From CAYRIF01 sp964424205 (GTDB lineage Bacteria; Bacteroidota; Bacteroidia; Cytophagales; Cyclobacteriaceae), in NCBI GenBank assembly GCA_964424205.1, contig CAYRIF010000152.1, forward strand, positions 1 through 8,878: a stretch of 8,878 nucleotides of DNA, given 5' to 3'. The notes beneath the pieces were generated by a model. That model was not told where the DNA came from. It searched no databases and worked only from the letters and a program-made list of their open reading frames with translations. Shown here one piece after another: positions 1-6,954 of this stretch (positions are counted from its first letter, which is position 1; each line of letters begins with the position of its first letter). Position numbers and translations under genes: made by a program.

Positions 1-24
1 AAGTTCTTAAAAAAATATAAAATT

Positions 25-618
25 ATGAGTGATAATATATTACAAAGTTTAATGGCTCACTTGGGTGATAATGAGTTGGATATGATTAGCAAGCAAGTTG
101 GTATCGATAAATCACAGGCGGCTAATGCGCTACAAGGAATCATGCCTACTTTACTAGGTGCAATGGCAAATAATACGGCAAGCAGCAGTGGCGCTTCTGC
201 TTTAATGGGGGCGCTAGACAAGGATCATGATGGCAGCATCTTAGACAATGTTGCTGGGTTTCTCCAAGGACCTGATACAGGAATGGGGAGTGGAATCTTG
301 AAGCACCTCTTGGGTTCAAACCAATCTGCTGTAGAAAGCAATATTGGAAAACAGAGTGGGTTAAGTTCGGGAGCGGTCAGTCAGTTGTTCAAAATTGCAG
401 CGCCATTGGTGATGGGCTATTTGGGAAGACAAAAACAATCACAGGGCATAAGTGCAGGAGGAATCGGTAGTCTTTTGCAAGGATTGGCAGGGCAAGCAGA
501 TACCAATTCGTCATTTGATATGGGAGATATCTTTGGAATGTTAGCAGGAGGCTCAAGCAAGGGTGGAATGGGCGGAATCGCAGGAAAACTTCTTGGAGGG
601 CTTTTAGGAGGAAAATAA
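25..618 (+). CDS. DUF937 family protein
   Basis: A 197-residue protein of the DUF937 family, whose function is not established. The N-terminal part (about 1-50) has the family's helical pattern, including KSQAANALQGIMPTLLGAMA at 29-48. Residues 65-74 (DKDHDGSILD) look like a calcium-binding EF-hand-type loop, with acidic residues at 65, 67, 69 and 74 and Gly70, but the usual Glu at loop position 12 is Val76, so metal binding is only a possibility. A second helical segment (about 112-137) is followed by a tail very rich in Gly, Leu and Met (about 142-197). No signal peptide or certain membrane segment is seen, so a cytoplasmic location is likely. The ATG at 25 is preceded by an A-rich stretch and no Shine-Dalgarno, normal for Bacteroidota; only 24 bases of upstream DNA are visible. 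The gene ends just before a strong intrinsic terminator. Confidence 0.85.
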   Translation: MSDNILQSLMAHLGDNELDMISKQVGIDKSQAANALQGIMPTLLGAMANNTASSSGASALMGALDKDHDGSILDNVAGFLQGPDTGMGSGILKHLLGSNQSAVESNIGKQSGLSSGAVSQLFKIAAPLVMGYLGRQKQSQGISAGGIGSLLQGLAGQADTNSSFDMGDIFGMLAGGSSKGGMGGIAGKLLGGLLGGK

Positions 619-641
619 TATTAGCCGTAAGAAATAATAGG

Positions 642-682
642 CATTTGCTTCTCGACAATTGTCAGGAAGTAAATGTTTTTTT
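642..682 (+). terminator. Intrinsic terminator of the DUF937 gene
   Basis: A long, nearly continuous hairpin pairs 642-658 with 659-675. The outer arms are CATTTGCTTC and GAAGTAAATG (10 pairs, one G-U), and the inner part is the palindrome GACAATTGTC at 654-663. Seven T follow at 676-682. It starts 23 bases after the stop codon of the DUF937 gene. Confidence 0.8.
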
Positions 683-736
683 ATGAGTGTATAATATCAT
701 TTCTACATCAAAATGCCGCATATAATCCGTTTCTTT

Positions 737-763
737 CCTGCGCGAAGGCAGGCGGGCTCGCCC
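737..763. repeat. GC-rich double hairpin in convergent intergenic DNA
   Basis: Two adjacent small inverted repeats stand out from AT-rich surroundings. CCTGC (737-741) pairs with GCAGG (748-752) around GCGAAG, and GGGC (754-757) pairs with GCCC (760-763). The first resembles short palindromes often found between genes in Bacteroidota. It sits between two convergent genes; a REP-like or structural role is inferred only. Confidence 0.5.
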
Positions 764-801
764 ATGTATCACCTGAACAAAAAGCAATTCATATTATGTA
801 T

Positions 802-827
802 ATGTCATTTTAAAATTAAAATGATAT
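802..827. repeat. AT-rich perfect inverted repeat
   Basis: TCATTTTAA (805-813) and TTAAAATGA (816-824) form a perfect 9-base inverted repeat with a two-base centre. It extends outwards by a G-U pair and two more pairs to 802-827. It lies 20 bases beyond the stop codon of the minus-strand small gene and could form its transcript end, but no T run follows on that strand, so the terminator reading is weak. Confidence 0.5.
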
Positions 828-847
828 TAAAGAATGAAGCTTTTATC

Positions 848-1051
848 TCAAGTTAATCTAACCTCACGGTTTGCCTTTTTATCCAAAGCCTCTTTAATTT
901 CTTGCATTGCCCTCAATCTAAATTTCAAATAGGTATCGGGTTTAGACTTTTTTTGAATGGCTTTAATAAAACCAAAGACTTGATTTGTTTCTTCTCGATT
1001 TAAATTCCCGAGTGCATTAACAATAATCTCTTTTGAATTCTTCTGTTCCAT
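848..1051 (-). CDS. Small charged protein of unknown function
   Basis: A 67-residue protein starting at the ATG at 1051 (MEQKNSKEII...). The reading frame stays open upstream to a TTG at 1087, but the ATG gives a more natural start behind an A-rich leader, so it is preferred. No family is recognised with certainty. The N-terminal half (roughly NALGNLNREETNQVFGFIKA) has the spacing of short amphipathic helices like those of DUF2281-type antitoxin-like proteins. The C-terminal half (RLRAMQEIKEALDKK) is a strongly charged helix. There is no signal peptide or membrane segment. It lies 124 bases downstream of the pseudouridine synthase gene on the same strand, with no partner toxin next to it, so an antitoxin role is speculation. 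Confidence 0.6.
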   Translation of the reverse strand: MEQKNSKEIIVNALGNLNREETNQVFGFIKAIQKKSKPDTYLKFRLRAMQEIKEALDKKANREVRLT

Positions 1052-1175
1052 TTTATTAGTATAGTGTTTCAAGTACAATATACGCAAATAGAAGAATACG
1101 GTTTATTCAAAAACGGAATGGTAACAAAAAATTAATATTGAAAAAGCGCTAAAGCAAGAGGGGAAATGCAAATAT

Positions 1176-2030
1176 TTAACTGAGGTGTTTTAAATTAATC
1201 ACCTCTTTTTCAGAGAGATATCGCCATCTCCCGCGATTCAAATCTTTTTTAGTGAGACTGCTATAAGCTACCCGATCTAACTTGATAACTTCATAACCTA
1301 GGTGTTCAAATATCCTTCTGACAATCCTGTTTTTTCCAATGTGAATTTCAATTCCAACAGACATGCTGTCGGGAGAGATGATGGCTATGTCATCTACTTT
1401 TGCGAGTCCATCTTCTAATTCCAAGCCATTAACAATTTGCTCATAATCTTCTTTTTTTAAAGGCTTGTTGATGTCAACTTGGTATATTTTTTTTACCTTG
1501 TATGATGGGTGCATGAGTTTAGAAGCGAGTTCACCATCATTGGTAAAAAGCAATAAGCCGGTTGTGTTTCTATCCAACCGACCGACAGGAAATATTCGCT
1601 CATCGCAAGCATTAGAAACTAACTGCATCACTGTATGCCTATTTTGCGGGTCTTTGGTTGTAGTGATAAAATCTTTTGGTTTGTTAAGTAAAACATATAC
1701 GTTTTTCTCTCCTCTCAATACTTTACCCTTATGTTTGACCTTATCTGTGCGGTATACCTTGAACCCCATTTCCTTGATTACCTTTCCGTCAACAGTAATC
1801 TCTCCTGCTTTAATTAGTTCATCGGCATCTCTTCGTGAGCATACACCAGCATTAGCGATGAATCGATTTAAACGGATTTTTTCATCCTTATTTAATGACT
1901 CATCTTGTCTTTTGTAAATTGGAGGTCTTTTTTTATTGTCTCTTGGTGAAACACCTCTTTTGTTAGCGCTTTTTTTACGATAATTTGCCTTGGTAGTTTC
2001 GTCTGTGTTTTTTTTGTAAAATTTCTTCAT
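1176..2030 (-). CDS. rluB: 23S rRNA pseudouridine synthase, RluB/RsuA family
   Basis: A cytoplasmic enzyme that turns a specific uridine of ribosomal RNA into pseudouridine; RluB modifies U2605 of 23S rRNA in E. coli. Residues 1-50 form a Lys/Arg-rich, probably disordered extension, common in Bacteroidota members. Residues 52-92 are an S4 RNA-binding domain (IRLNRFIANAGVCSRRDADE). The catalytic domain follows from about 110, with the motif GRLDRNTTGLLL at 150-161, in which Asp153 is the expected catalytic aspartate. The C-terminal motif GKNRIVRRIFEHLGYEV at 232-248 is also typical of the RsuA/RluB/RluE/RluF group. The assignment to RluB rather than RsuA rests on overall resemblance and the usual gene complement. 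The ATG at 2030 touches the run of N, so a start further upstream cannot be excluded, and promoter and upstream neighbour are hidden. Confidence 0.92.
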   Translation of the reverse strand: MKKFYKKNTDETTKANYRKKSANKRGVSPRDNKKRPPIYKRQDESLNKDEKIRLNRFIANAGVCSRRDADELIKAGEITVDGKVIKEMGFKVYRTDKVKHKGKVLRGEKNVYVLLNKPKDFITTTKDPQNRHTVMQLVSNACDERIFPVGRLDRNTTGLLLFTNDGELASKLMHPSYKVKKIYQVDINKPLKKEDYEQIVNGLELEDGLAKVDDIAIISPDSMSVGIEIHIGKNRIVRRIFEHLGYEVIKLDRVAYSSLTKKDLNRGRWRYLSEKEVINLKHLS

Positions 2031-2130
2031 NNNNNNNNNNNNNNNNNNNNNNNNNNNNNNNNNNNNNNNNNNNNNNNNNNNNNNNNNNNNNNNNNNNNNN
2101 NNNNNNNNNNNNNNNNNNNNNNNNNNNNNN
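2031..2130. other. Assembly gap (100 N)
   Basis: Exactly 100 undetermined bases, the conventional placeholder for a scaffold gap of unknown size. It falls between the pseudouridine synthase start codon and a short heptanucleotide repeat. True distance and content between rluB and scpB are therefore unknown, and any promoter or gene here is lost. Confidence 0.99.
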
Positions 2131-2133
2131 GAA

Positions 2134-2155
2134 GACTGTAAACTGCCAACTGTTC
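2134..2155. repeat. Heptanucleotide tandem repeat at gap edge
   Basis: ACTG recurs at 2135, 2142 and 2149, an exact period of 7 (units ACTGTAA, ACTGCCA, ACTGTTC). Intergenic ACTGCCA/ACTGTAA-type heptad arrays are known to me from Bacteroidota genomes. The array abuts the N run, so the visible units are probably the end of a longer one. It stops directly before the scpB stop codon. Confidence 0.6.
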
Positions 2156-2716
2156 TTATTCCTTCACTTCGCCAATCTCATTTTCTTCAGTAGCAAAATC
2201 TTTAGGCGTTGGTAACTCATCTAGGCTATTGATTTCAAAATACTCCATAAATTTATCAGAAGTACCGTAAATCAACGGCTTTCCAACAGTTTCAGCTTTG
2301 CCTTTGATAATAATTAGTTCTTTGTCCAGCAGTTTGTGAATTGAATAATCGCAACTTACTCCTCTGATTTGTTCCACTTCTCCTTTGGTAATGGGTTGTT
2401 TGTACGCAATAATTGAGAGCGTTTCTAATGCTGATGTCGATAGTCTTCGCTTCGATTTTTGCTTGAGCAAAATACTAATGCTAGACTGATAAGCAGGCTT
2501 AGTTAAAAATTGATATCCACCACCCAAATGCGAAATACTAAAAGCATATTCATCACTTTCATATTTTTTCACAAGGCCTTTGAGGGCCTTTTCGATGTCC
2601 TTGTCTGCCACATCAGCTTCAAACATTTCCATCAAGCAATTCTTAATCTCCTTTTTTTTTATTGGTTCAGAAGCACAAAAAATCAACGCCTCAACATGAT
2701 GGGTTAAAAATTTCAC
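2156..2716 (-). CDS. scpB: Segregation and condensation protein B (ScpB)
   Basis: The 186-residue winged-helix subunit of the SMC-ScpA-ScpB condensin complex, which compacts and separates chromosomes; ScpB dimers hold the ScpA kleisin. The N-terminal winged helix covers about 3-75 (HHVEALIFCASEPI near 6-19). The second covers about 90-165 and carries the diagnostic LSTSALETLSIIAYKQPITK (92-111), EVEQIRGV (113-120), and GKPLIYGTSDKFMEYFEINS (145-164), leading into LDELP. The last 17 residues are an acidic tail. The start is a GTG at 2716; it lies one base after the stop codon of the upstream DksA-like gene (TAA-G-GTG), and the N-terminus has normal family length, so coupled translation is likely. 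Neither smc nor scpA is in view, which is common in Bacteroidota. Confidence 0.93.
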   Translation of the reverse strand: MKFLTHHVEALIFCASEPIKKKEIKNCLMEMFEADVADKDIEKALKGLVKKYESDEYAFSISHLGGGYQFLTKPAYQSSISILLKQKSKRRLSTSALETLSIIAYKQPITKGEVEQIRGVSCDYSIHKLLDKELIIIKGKAETVGKPLIYGTSDKFMEYFEINSLDELPTPKDFATEENEIGEVKE

Positions 2717-2717
2717 C

Positions 2718-3089
2718 TTATTGTTGGTTTAATTTTGCTTCCATAGAATGCGTGGTATGTGGTACCGCTTTTAACCTGTCTTTGTTGATGAGTTTTCCGG
2801 TCACCACACATACACCATATGTGCCATTTTTAATACGTATCAGCGCATTTTCTAAGTTGCCAATAAACTTTTGTTGTCTCGCAGCAAGCTGATTTAGGTT
2901 TTCTTTCTCAAGTGTATCGGCCCCTGCTTCCAAAACTTTCACTGCTTCAGTTGAATTAACAGCACTTTTTGTCAATGTGGATTTTATGTCTTTTAATACA
3001 GCCTTTGATGAAGCTAATTTTTCGAGAATTATTTTCTCAAATTCTTTTAACTCTTTTTCAGAGTATCTGATATTTTCTACCTTGCCCAT
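2718..3089 (-). CDS. TraR/DksA-like protein with degenerate zinc finger
   Basis: A 123-residue protein of the TraR/DksA family. Family members bind the secondary channel of RNA polymerase and modulate initiation with ppGpp. Residues 10-90 form a long alpha-helical coiled coil (KELKEFEKIILEKL..., then LEKENLNQLAARQQKFIGNL), and the motif RIKNGTYGVC (85-94) leads into the C-terminal finger. In E. coli DksA this finger has four cysteines; here only Cys94 remains, Thr97 replaces the second, and the downstream ligands are replaced by a region with His111 and His114 (PHTTHSMEAK). Bacteroidota homologues commonly show this form, so it is probably a functional lineage variant. It is first in a two-gene unit with scpB, with a candidate promoter about 60 bases upstream. 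Starts at the ATG at 3089. Confidence 0.88.
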   Translation of the reverse strand: MGKVENIRYSEKELKEFEKIILEKLASSKAVLKDIKSTLTKSAVNSTEAVKVLEAGADTLEKENLNQLAARQQKFIGNLENALIRIKNGTYGVCVVTGKLINKDRLKAVPHTTHSMEAKLNQQ

Positions 3090-3148
3090 ATTTCTTTTAT
3101 TTAATAGTTAAAAATGTACACAATTAAAACGTGTAACTAAAATGTTTG

Positions 3149-3156
3149 CAAAAATA
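3149..3156 (-). promoter_or_regulatory. Candidate -7 element for the dksA-like/scpB unit
   Basis: On the minus strand the sequence reads TATTTTTG, a perfect match to the Bacteroidota -7 consensus TAnnTTTG, 59 bases before the ATG at 3089. No TTG is found at the usual -33 distance, so the call is tentative. Confidence 0.4.
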
Positions 3157-3255
3157 AGTGATGATTACCAATATTAAAACTTAATTTCTTAATCTTTTAT
3201 ACTCATTCTTTACAAAAAAGGTTTAATTTAATGTGACTAAACTAATTACTTAATA

Positions 3256-4272
3256 ATGAAAACAACAATAACGATCGTTTTATTATTCATCTGCAGCTTT
3301 TCTGCGGCACAAGAGAATCTGGGAAAATTCTCTTTGGTATTGCATGGCGGAGCAGGTACCATCAAAAAAGAAAACATGACTGCTGAAAAAGAAAAAGCAT
3401 ATCGTAAAAAACTAGAAGAAGCACTTAACAAAGGATATGCGGTTTTGGAGAGCGGAGGAACAAGTATCGAAGCAGTGATAGCAACGATAACGATTATGGA
3501 AGATTCTCCCCTATTTAATGCAGGGAAAGGAGCGGTTTTTACCAATGAAGGAAAGAACGAAATGGATGCGTCTATTATGGATGGTGCAACACACCAAGCG
3601 GGAGCAGTCGCCAGCATCACAATCGTCAAAAACCCCATCACAGCAGCCTATGCAGTCATGACCAAATCTCCCCATGTGATGATGGCAGGAAAAGGGGCAG
3701 AGAAATTTGCAAAGGAAGTAGGGCTAGAAATAGTTGACCCTTCCTATTTTTTCACAGAGCAACGATTTAACCATTTGAAAAAAATCAAAGAGAAAGAAAA
3801 AATAGAATTAGACCATGACGAAGACAAGGGAAGCATAAAAAACAATGATTATAAATTTGGAACCGTGGGCGTAGCGGCACTTGATAAGTTTGGCAATTTG
3901 GCAGCAGGCACTTCAACAGGTGGTATGACTAATAAGCGTTTTGGCAGAATCGGGGACTCGCCAATAATTGGCGCTGGCACGTATGCAGATAATATGACTT
4001 GTGCCGTTTCGGCAACAGGGCATGGCGAATTTTTTATCAGAAATGTCGTGGCATACGATATTGCCGCATTGATGAAGTATAAAAATATGACATTGAAAGA
4101 AGCAGCAGAAGCGGTAGTTAAGAAAAAACTTGTAAAAATAGGGGGGAATGGCGGTATCATTGCTCTAGACCGACAAGGAAATATAGCCATGCCATTTAAC
4201 ACGGCAGGGATGTATCGTGGGTATATCAAAGAAAAAGACAAGGCAGTGGTTTTGATTTATAAAAATGAATAA
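3256..4272 (+). CDS. Exported isoaspartyl peptidase/L-asparaginase (Ntn hydrolase, type 2)
   Basis: A 338-residue precursor of a plant-type asparaginase, which cleaves isoaspartyl dipeptides and L-asparagine. These enzymes mature by autocleavage before a threonine that becomes the nucleophile of the beta subunit. Here the cleavage site is Gly202/Thr203 in KFGTVGVAALD. Residues matching the E. coli IaaA active site lie at identical spacing: Thr221 (GTSTGG), Arg231 and Asp234 (GRIGDSPIIGAGTYAD), and Thr254, Gly255 and Gly257 (SATGHG). The alpha-subunit motifs LVLHGGAGT (27-35) and NAGKGAVFTNEG (88-99) are also intact. An N-terminal signal peptide (1 to about 19, ending SFSAAQ) sends it across the inner membrane. 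It is divergent from the dksA-like gene and converges on the lamin-tail gene. All catalytic residues are present, so it should be active. Confidence 0.93.
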   Translation: MKTTITIVLLFICSFSAAQENLGKFSLVLHGGAGTIKKENMTAEKEKAYRKKLEEALNKGYAVLESGGTSIEAVIATITIMEDSPLFNAGKGAVFTNEGKNEMDASIMDGATHQAGAVASITIVKNPITAAYAVMTKSPHVMMAGKGAEKFAKEVGLEIVDPSYFFTEQRFNHLKKIKEKEKIELDHDEDKGSIKNNDYKFGTVGVAALDKFGNLAAGTSTGGMTNKRFGRIGDSPIIGAGTYADNMTCAVSATGHGEFFIRNVVAYDIAALMKYKNMTLKEAAEAVVKKKLVKIGGNGGIIALDRQGNIAMPFNTAGMYRGYIKEKDKAVVLIYKNE

Positions 4273-4285
4273 ATTTTCAAAAAGG

Positions 4286-4308
4286 AAAAAAAGCCTTTTG
4301 GGAGGCTT
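4286..4308 (-). terminator. Intrinsic terminator of the lamin-tail protein gene
   Basis: Read on the minus strand, AAGCCT pairs with AGGCTT around a six-base loop and runs into seven T (complement of the A run 4286-4292). It lies 10 bases after the stop codon of the 4318-6915 gene. On the plus strand the same hairpin follows the asparaginase stop codon but has no T run, so it mainly serves the minus strand. Confidence 0.75.
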
Positions 4309-4317
4309 GACACGGCT

Positions 4318-6915
4318 TTAAAACCTCCCAGCAACAGCAACCAATTTTTTGAATTTCAATACTTTCCCTTGTGGGGTAAAAATTTCAAAAAACACAATGT
4401 ACTGACCCATTTTTACTTTCGTTCTACTATTATTTGTGCCATCCCAAGTATAGAATCCGCTGAGTGATAACAATTCATTTTCAGCAATTGTTCTGACTTT
4501 TCTACCAGCCACATCAAAAACAGAAATATTAGCAATGAACCCGTTTGTTTCAAACTTATAACTGATGGTTGCGAAATCATCAACGCCTGAGTTATCGGGC
4601 AGAAAAACTTTTGGAGAGATGCTTACGTTATCAGCAATGTTAGGATTAGAAATAGATTGTGAGTTTGCATATCCTGGGGTTGCATAACCCGCCGCACTTG
4701 CTGCTGAATGCCAATTATTAATATCGTTTGTCGGCGCCTCAGCAGCAATTCTTTCCAGCGAAACACCATCAGGATTTTTGATTAAGGGAAAATGATAATC
4801 TTCATCATATTCAAAAAAATCAATTGTCATACCCTCTTTATTTATTAAAACAACACTTCCTTTTTCGTCAGGGAAACTTGGTAAATTAGTCTCAACAAAA
4901 TGAGCTTCTTGCCCAGAAGGATAGTCAGCTTTAAGTACTTGCGCATTGACAGTAAATGCAAGAAACCCTGATGGCGCCATCACCAAATTATCGCTAGCAA
5001 TAGTTCTATAGTCCTCAAAGGAAGCGTTAATATTGTTGGAGATTTTCCAGTTATGAAGGTTAATGTATTTATCAGAACGATTAAAAATTTCCACGAAATC
5101 CACACCCCCCGCCCGAGGATTAAATAGCACTTCATTAATGACAATATCTAGCGCGTCCGCTGATTCTGGAAGACTGAATGTTGTCGAGTTATTCGTAGTG
5201 CCAATGATATTTCCTTCGCAGTCGGTGATGTTTTCTACGCTGATTTCATAGATAATTTTTTGTTCCAAATCATCTGCTATCGTCAAGGAAACAATATTCA
5301 AATCATCTGCAATCACCTGAATGTCAATAATTTGTAGGTCTGGAGCAAACGTGTAGCTGGCATTTTCGGCAGCGGTTTCATCAATTGCCTCATCAAAAAT
5401 CAATTCAATTTCCTTTGTACTTGTAGCGACTGCCGCTAGTAATTTTGGAGGTAGCAGATCGGAACTTGGATCAAATACCGCATTTTCTTTCCCAGGTGTG
5501 CCACCTGCTGTGGCAATAGATGCCCGCCAGTTTTGCGCTGAATTGCACATGGTTTTTGGGTTGACTTGCGCTAGCGACCAACCGCCGTCTGATTTTTTAG
5601 TGTCTTGATACCAATGGGTTGTATAATTTACGGAATCCATGACTTTTCCTATTTCATTTCTTAGTAAAATATGATCACCACTGTTGTTCAAAGTAGGCCA
5701 AGGAGATAATCCCATAACCTCACCAAGAGAAGTAAATGCAGCAACTTCATCTTTGGGACAAAGAATTAAGTAGGCATTTGGAGAGAGTATATAGGATGGA
5801 AGAATTGCAGTTTTGCTTGGATCAGAAAAGATCCATTCTTTTAGGTTAATTGTTTTGTTTGTAGGGTTGTATATTTCAATGAACTCAGCTTCAGGCAACC
5901 CTACCGATGGGTTAGGATCCGCAAAAATTTCATTGATAACTACGTCTCTAAATGCAGTAGAAACTGACGGTAGCCAAATGAAATCTAAAGCAGTAGGTGA
6001 AAGAATATTTGAACTCAGGTCTGAAATATTGCTAATGGAAAGCATATGATTAATGCCCACCGAAAAATTACGACCGAATTCCAACTGTACTTTGTTGCCT
6101 CCTATGAGTGTAGCACTTGTTGGTTTTCCAATGCTTAGGTTTACCGAGTAATTATTGCTATTTTGTGCGGTAGATAAATCCAACGGTTCAGAAAAAACTA
6201 TTTCAATCAGTTTCTCAGAAAGTGCAATAACTGAAATAACTTCAGGAGGTTTGTTGTCTTGAGCGGACGCTACTACAATATCATCAAAAAAGAAATTCTG
6301 TGCGTTGGAATTTGTGTAATTGCAGGCTACGCCAAAAAAAGCAGTAGAAGTAAATGCACTATCTGTGGCAGCTCCAACAAATTCTGAAAAGCTGTCACCG
6401 CCACTGAGGTCTGCCATGATTTCCCAATGGCCAGCAGCACTTCGGGTTACTTTGATATTCACATTGGGCTTGGCAGCAACTTGCCCAGCTGTGCCATCAA
6501 TGATTTTCTCTACCGATCCATCAGCATTTTGCTTGAATAAATCGATACCATCTTCACTTAGACTTTCTCCTATTCTGATATAGTATCCGCTGAGTATTGG
6601 GGATGTCAAGTCGGCTTTATCACTAGTGAGATAGATACGGGCGTAGTTGTTATTGCTAGGATTGAAGTTTAGTTTCACTTTAAATTTCCACGTGATATCG
6701 TTTAATACTGTATTTGGTGTGGAGATATAAATCGGAGATTGATTAGCTGCACCATTGCTTTGTAATACGGCATTAACTACTTGAAACCTATCAAGATTTC
6801 CTTGCCAAACAGGGTTGTTTGTAATGTTTTCATCTGAAAAATCATCGTTGATTTGTGCCGTACTGTTCTGAATAAAAAAAAGGGCAATTAAGAAAAAGAA
6901 TATTTTTAAACACAT
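4318..6915 (-). CDS. Secreted lamin-tail-domain protein with duplicated Ig-like/LTD module
   Basis: An 865-residue extracellular or surface protein. A signal peptide (1-21, ending STAQ) is followed by a beta-sandwich region of concanavalin/LamG type (about 22-215, ending NFFFDDIVVA). Then come an Ig-like domain of SbsA/Big_5 type (about 223-315), a first lamin-tail domain (325-478; VVINEIFADPNP, EFIEIYNPTNKTINLKEW), a second Ig-like domain (489-582) and a second lamin-tail domain (590-751; IVINEVLFNP, DFVEIFNRSDKYINLHNW). A FlgD-like C-terminal domain follows (about 765-865; VFDVAGRKVRTI, GFYTWDGTN, KMGQYIVFFEIF). This C-terminal type occurs in type IX secreted proteins, but the very end (KKLVAVAGRF) is not a textbook sorting signal. 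The two Ig+LTD modules lie 266 residues apart. Function is unknown; adhesion or surface structure is inferred. It appears monocistronic, with its own promoter and terminator. Confidence 0.88.
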   Translation of the reverse strand: MCLKIFFFLIALFFIQNSTAQINDDFSDENITNNPVWQGNLDRFQVVNAVLQSNGAANQSPIYISTPNTVLNDITWKFKVKLNFNPSNNNYARIYLTSDKADLTSPILSGYYIRIGESLSEDGIDLFKQNADGSVEKIIDGTAGQVAAKPNVNIKVTRSAAGHWEIMADLSGGDSFSEFVGAATDSAFTSTAFFGVACNYTNSNAQNFFFDDIVVASAQDNKPPEVISVIALSEKLIEIVFSEPLDLSTAQNSNNYSVNLSIGKPTSATLIGGNKVQLEFGRNFSVGINHMLSISNISDLSSNILSPTALDFIWLPSVSTAFRDVVINEIFADPNPSVGLPEAEFIEIYNPTNKTINLKEWIFSDPSKTAILPSYILSPNAYLILCPKDEVAAFTSLGEVMGLSPWPTLNNSGDHILLRNEIGKVMDSVNYTTHWYQDTKKSDGGWSLAQVNPKTMCNSAQNWRASIATAGGTPGKENAVFDPSSDLLPPKLLAAVATSTKEIELIFDEAIDETAAENASYTFAPDLQIIDIQVIADDLNIVSLTIADDLEQKIIYEISVENITDCEGNIIGTTNNSTTFSLPESADALDIVINEVLFNPRAGGVDFVEIFNRSDKYINLHNWKISNNINASFEDYRTIASDNLVMAPSGFLAFTVNAQVLKADYPSGQEAHFVETNLPSFPDEKGSVVLINKEGMTIDFFEYDEDYHFPLIKNPDGVSLERIAAEAPTNDINNWHSAASAAGYATPGYANSQSISNPNIADNVSISPKVFLPDNSGVDDFATISYKFETNGFIANISVFDVAGRKVRTIAENELLSLSGFYTWDGTNNSRTKVKMGQYIVFFEIFTPQGKVLKFKKLVAVAGRF

Positions 6916-6954
6916 ATTCAGCTAGTTTTGGATAAAAATACTAATTCCTGCAAA

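Noticed and set aside
1052..1087. N-terminal extension of the small protein to the TTG at 1087
   Set aside because: The ATG at 1051 gives a normal start, and the twelve extra residues look unlike a structured N-terminus.
1465..1917. 150-codon open frame antisense to the pseudouridine synthase gene
   Set aside because: It is complementary to conserved coding sequence, and its Cys/Ser-rich translation is typical of an accidental frame.
3256..3312. Possible lipoprotein signal (LFIC) in the asparaginase precursor
   Set aside because: Ile directly before the Cys does not fit a lipobox, which needs Gly, Ala or Ser there; the SFSAAQ cleavage region further on is a better fit for an ordinary signal peptide.
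3849..4241. 130-codon open frame antisense to the asparaginase gene
   Set aside because: It lies wholly within a gene with clear catalytic motifs, and its translation is a shadow frame with no recognisable domain.
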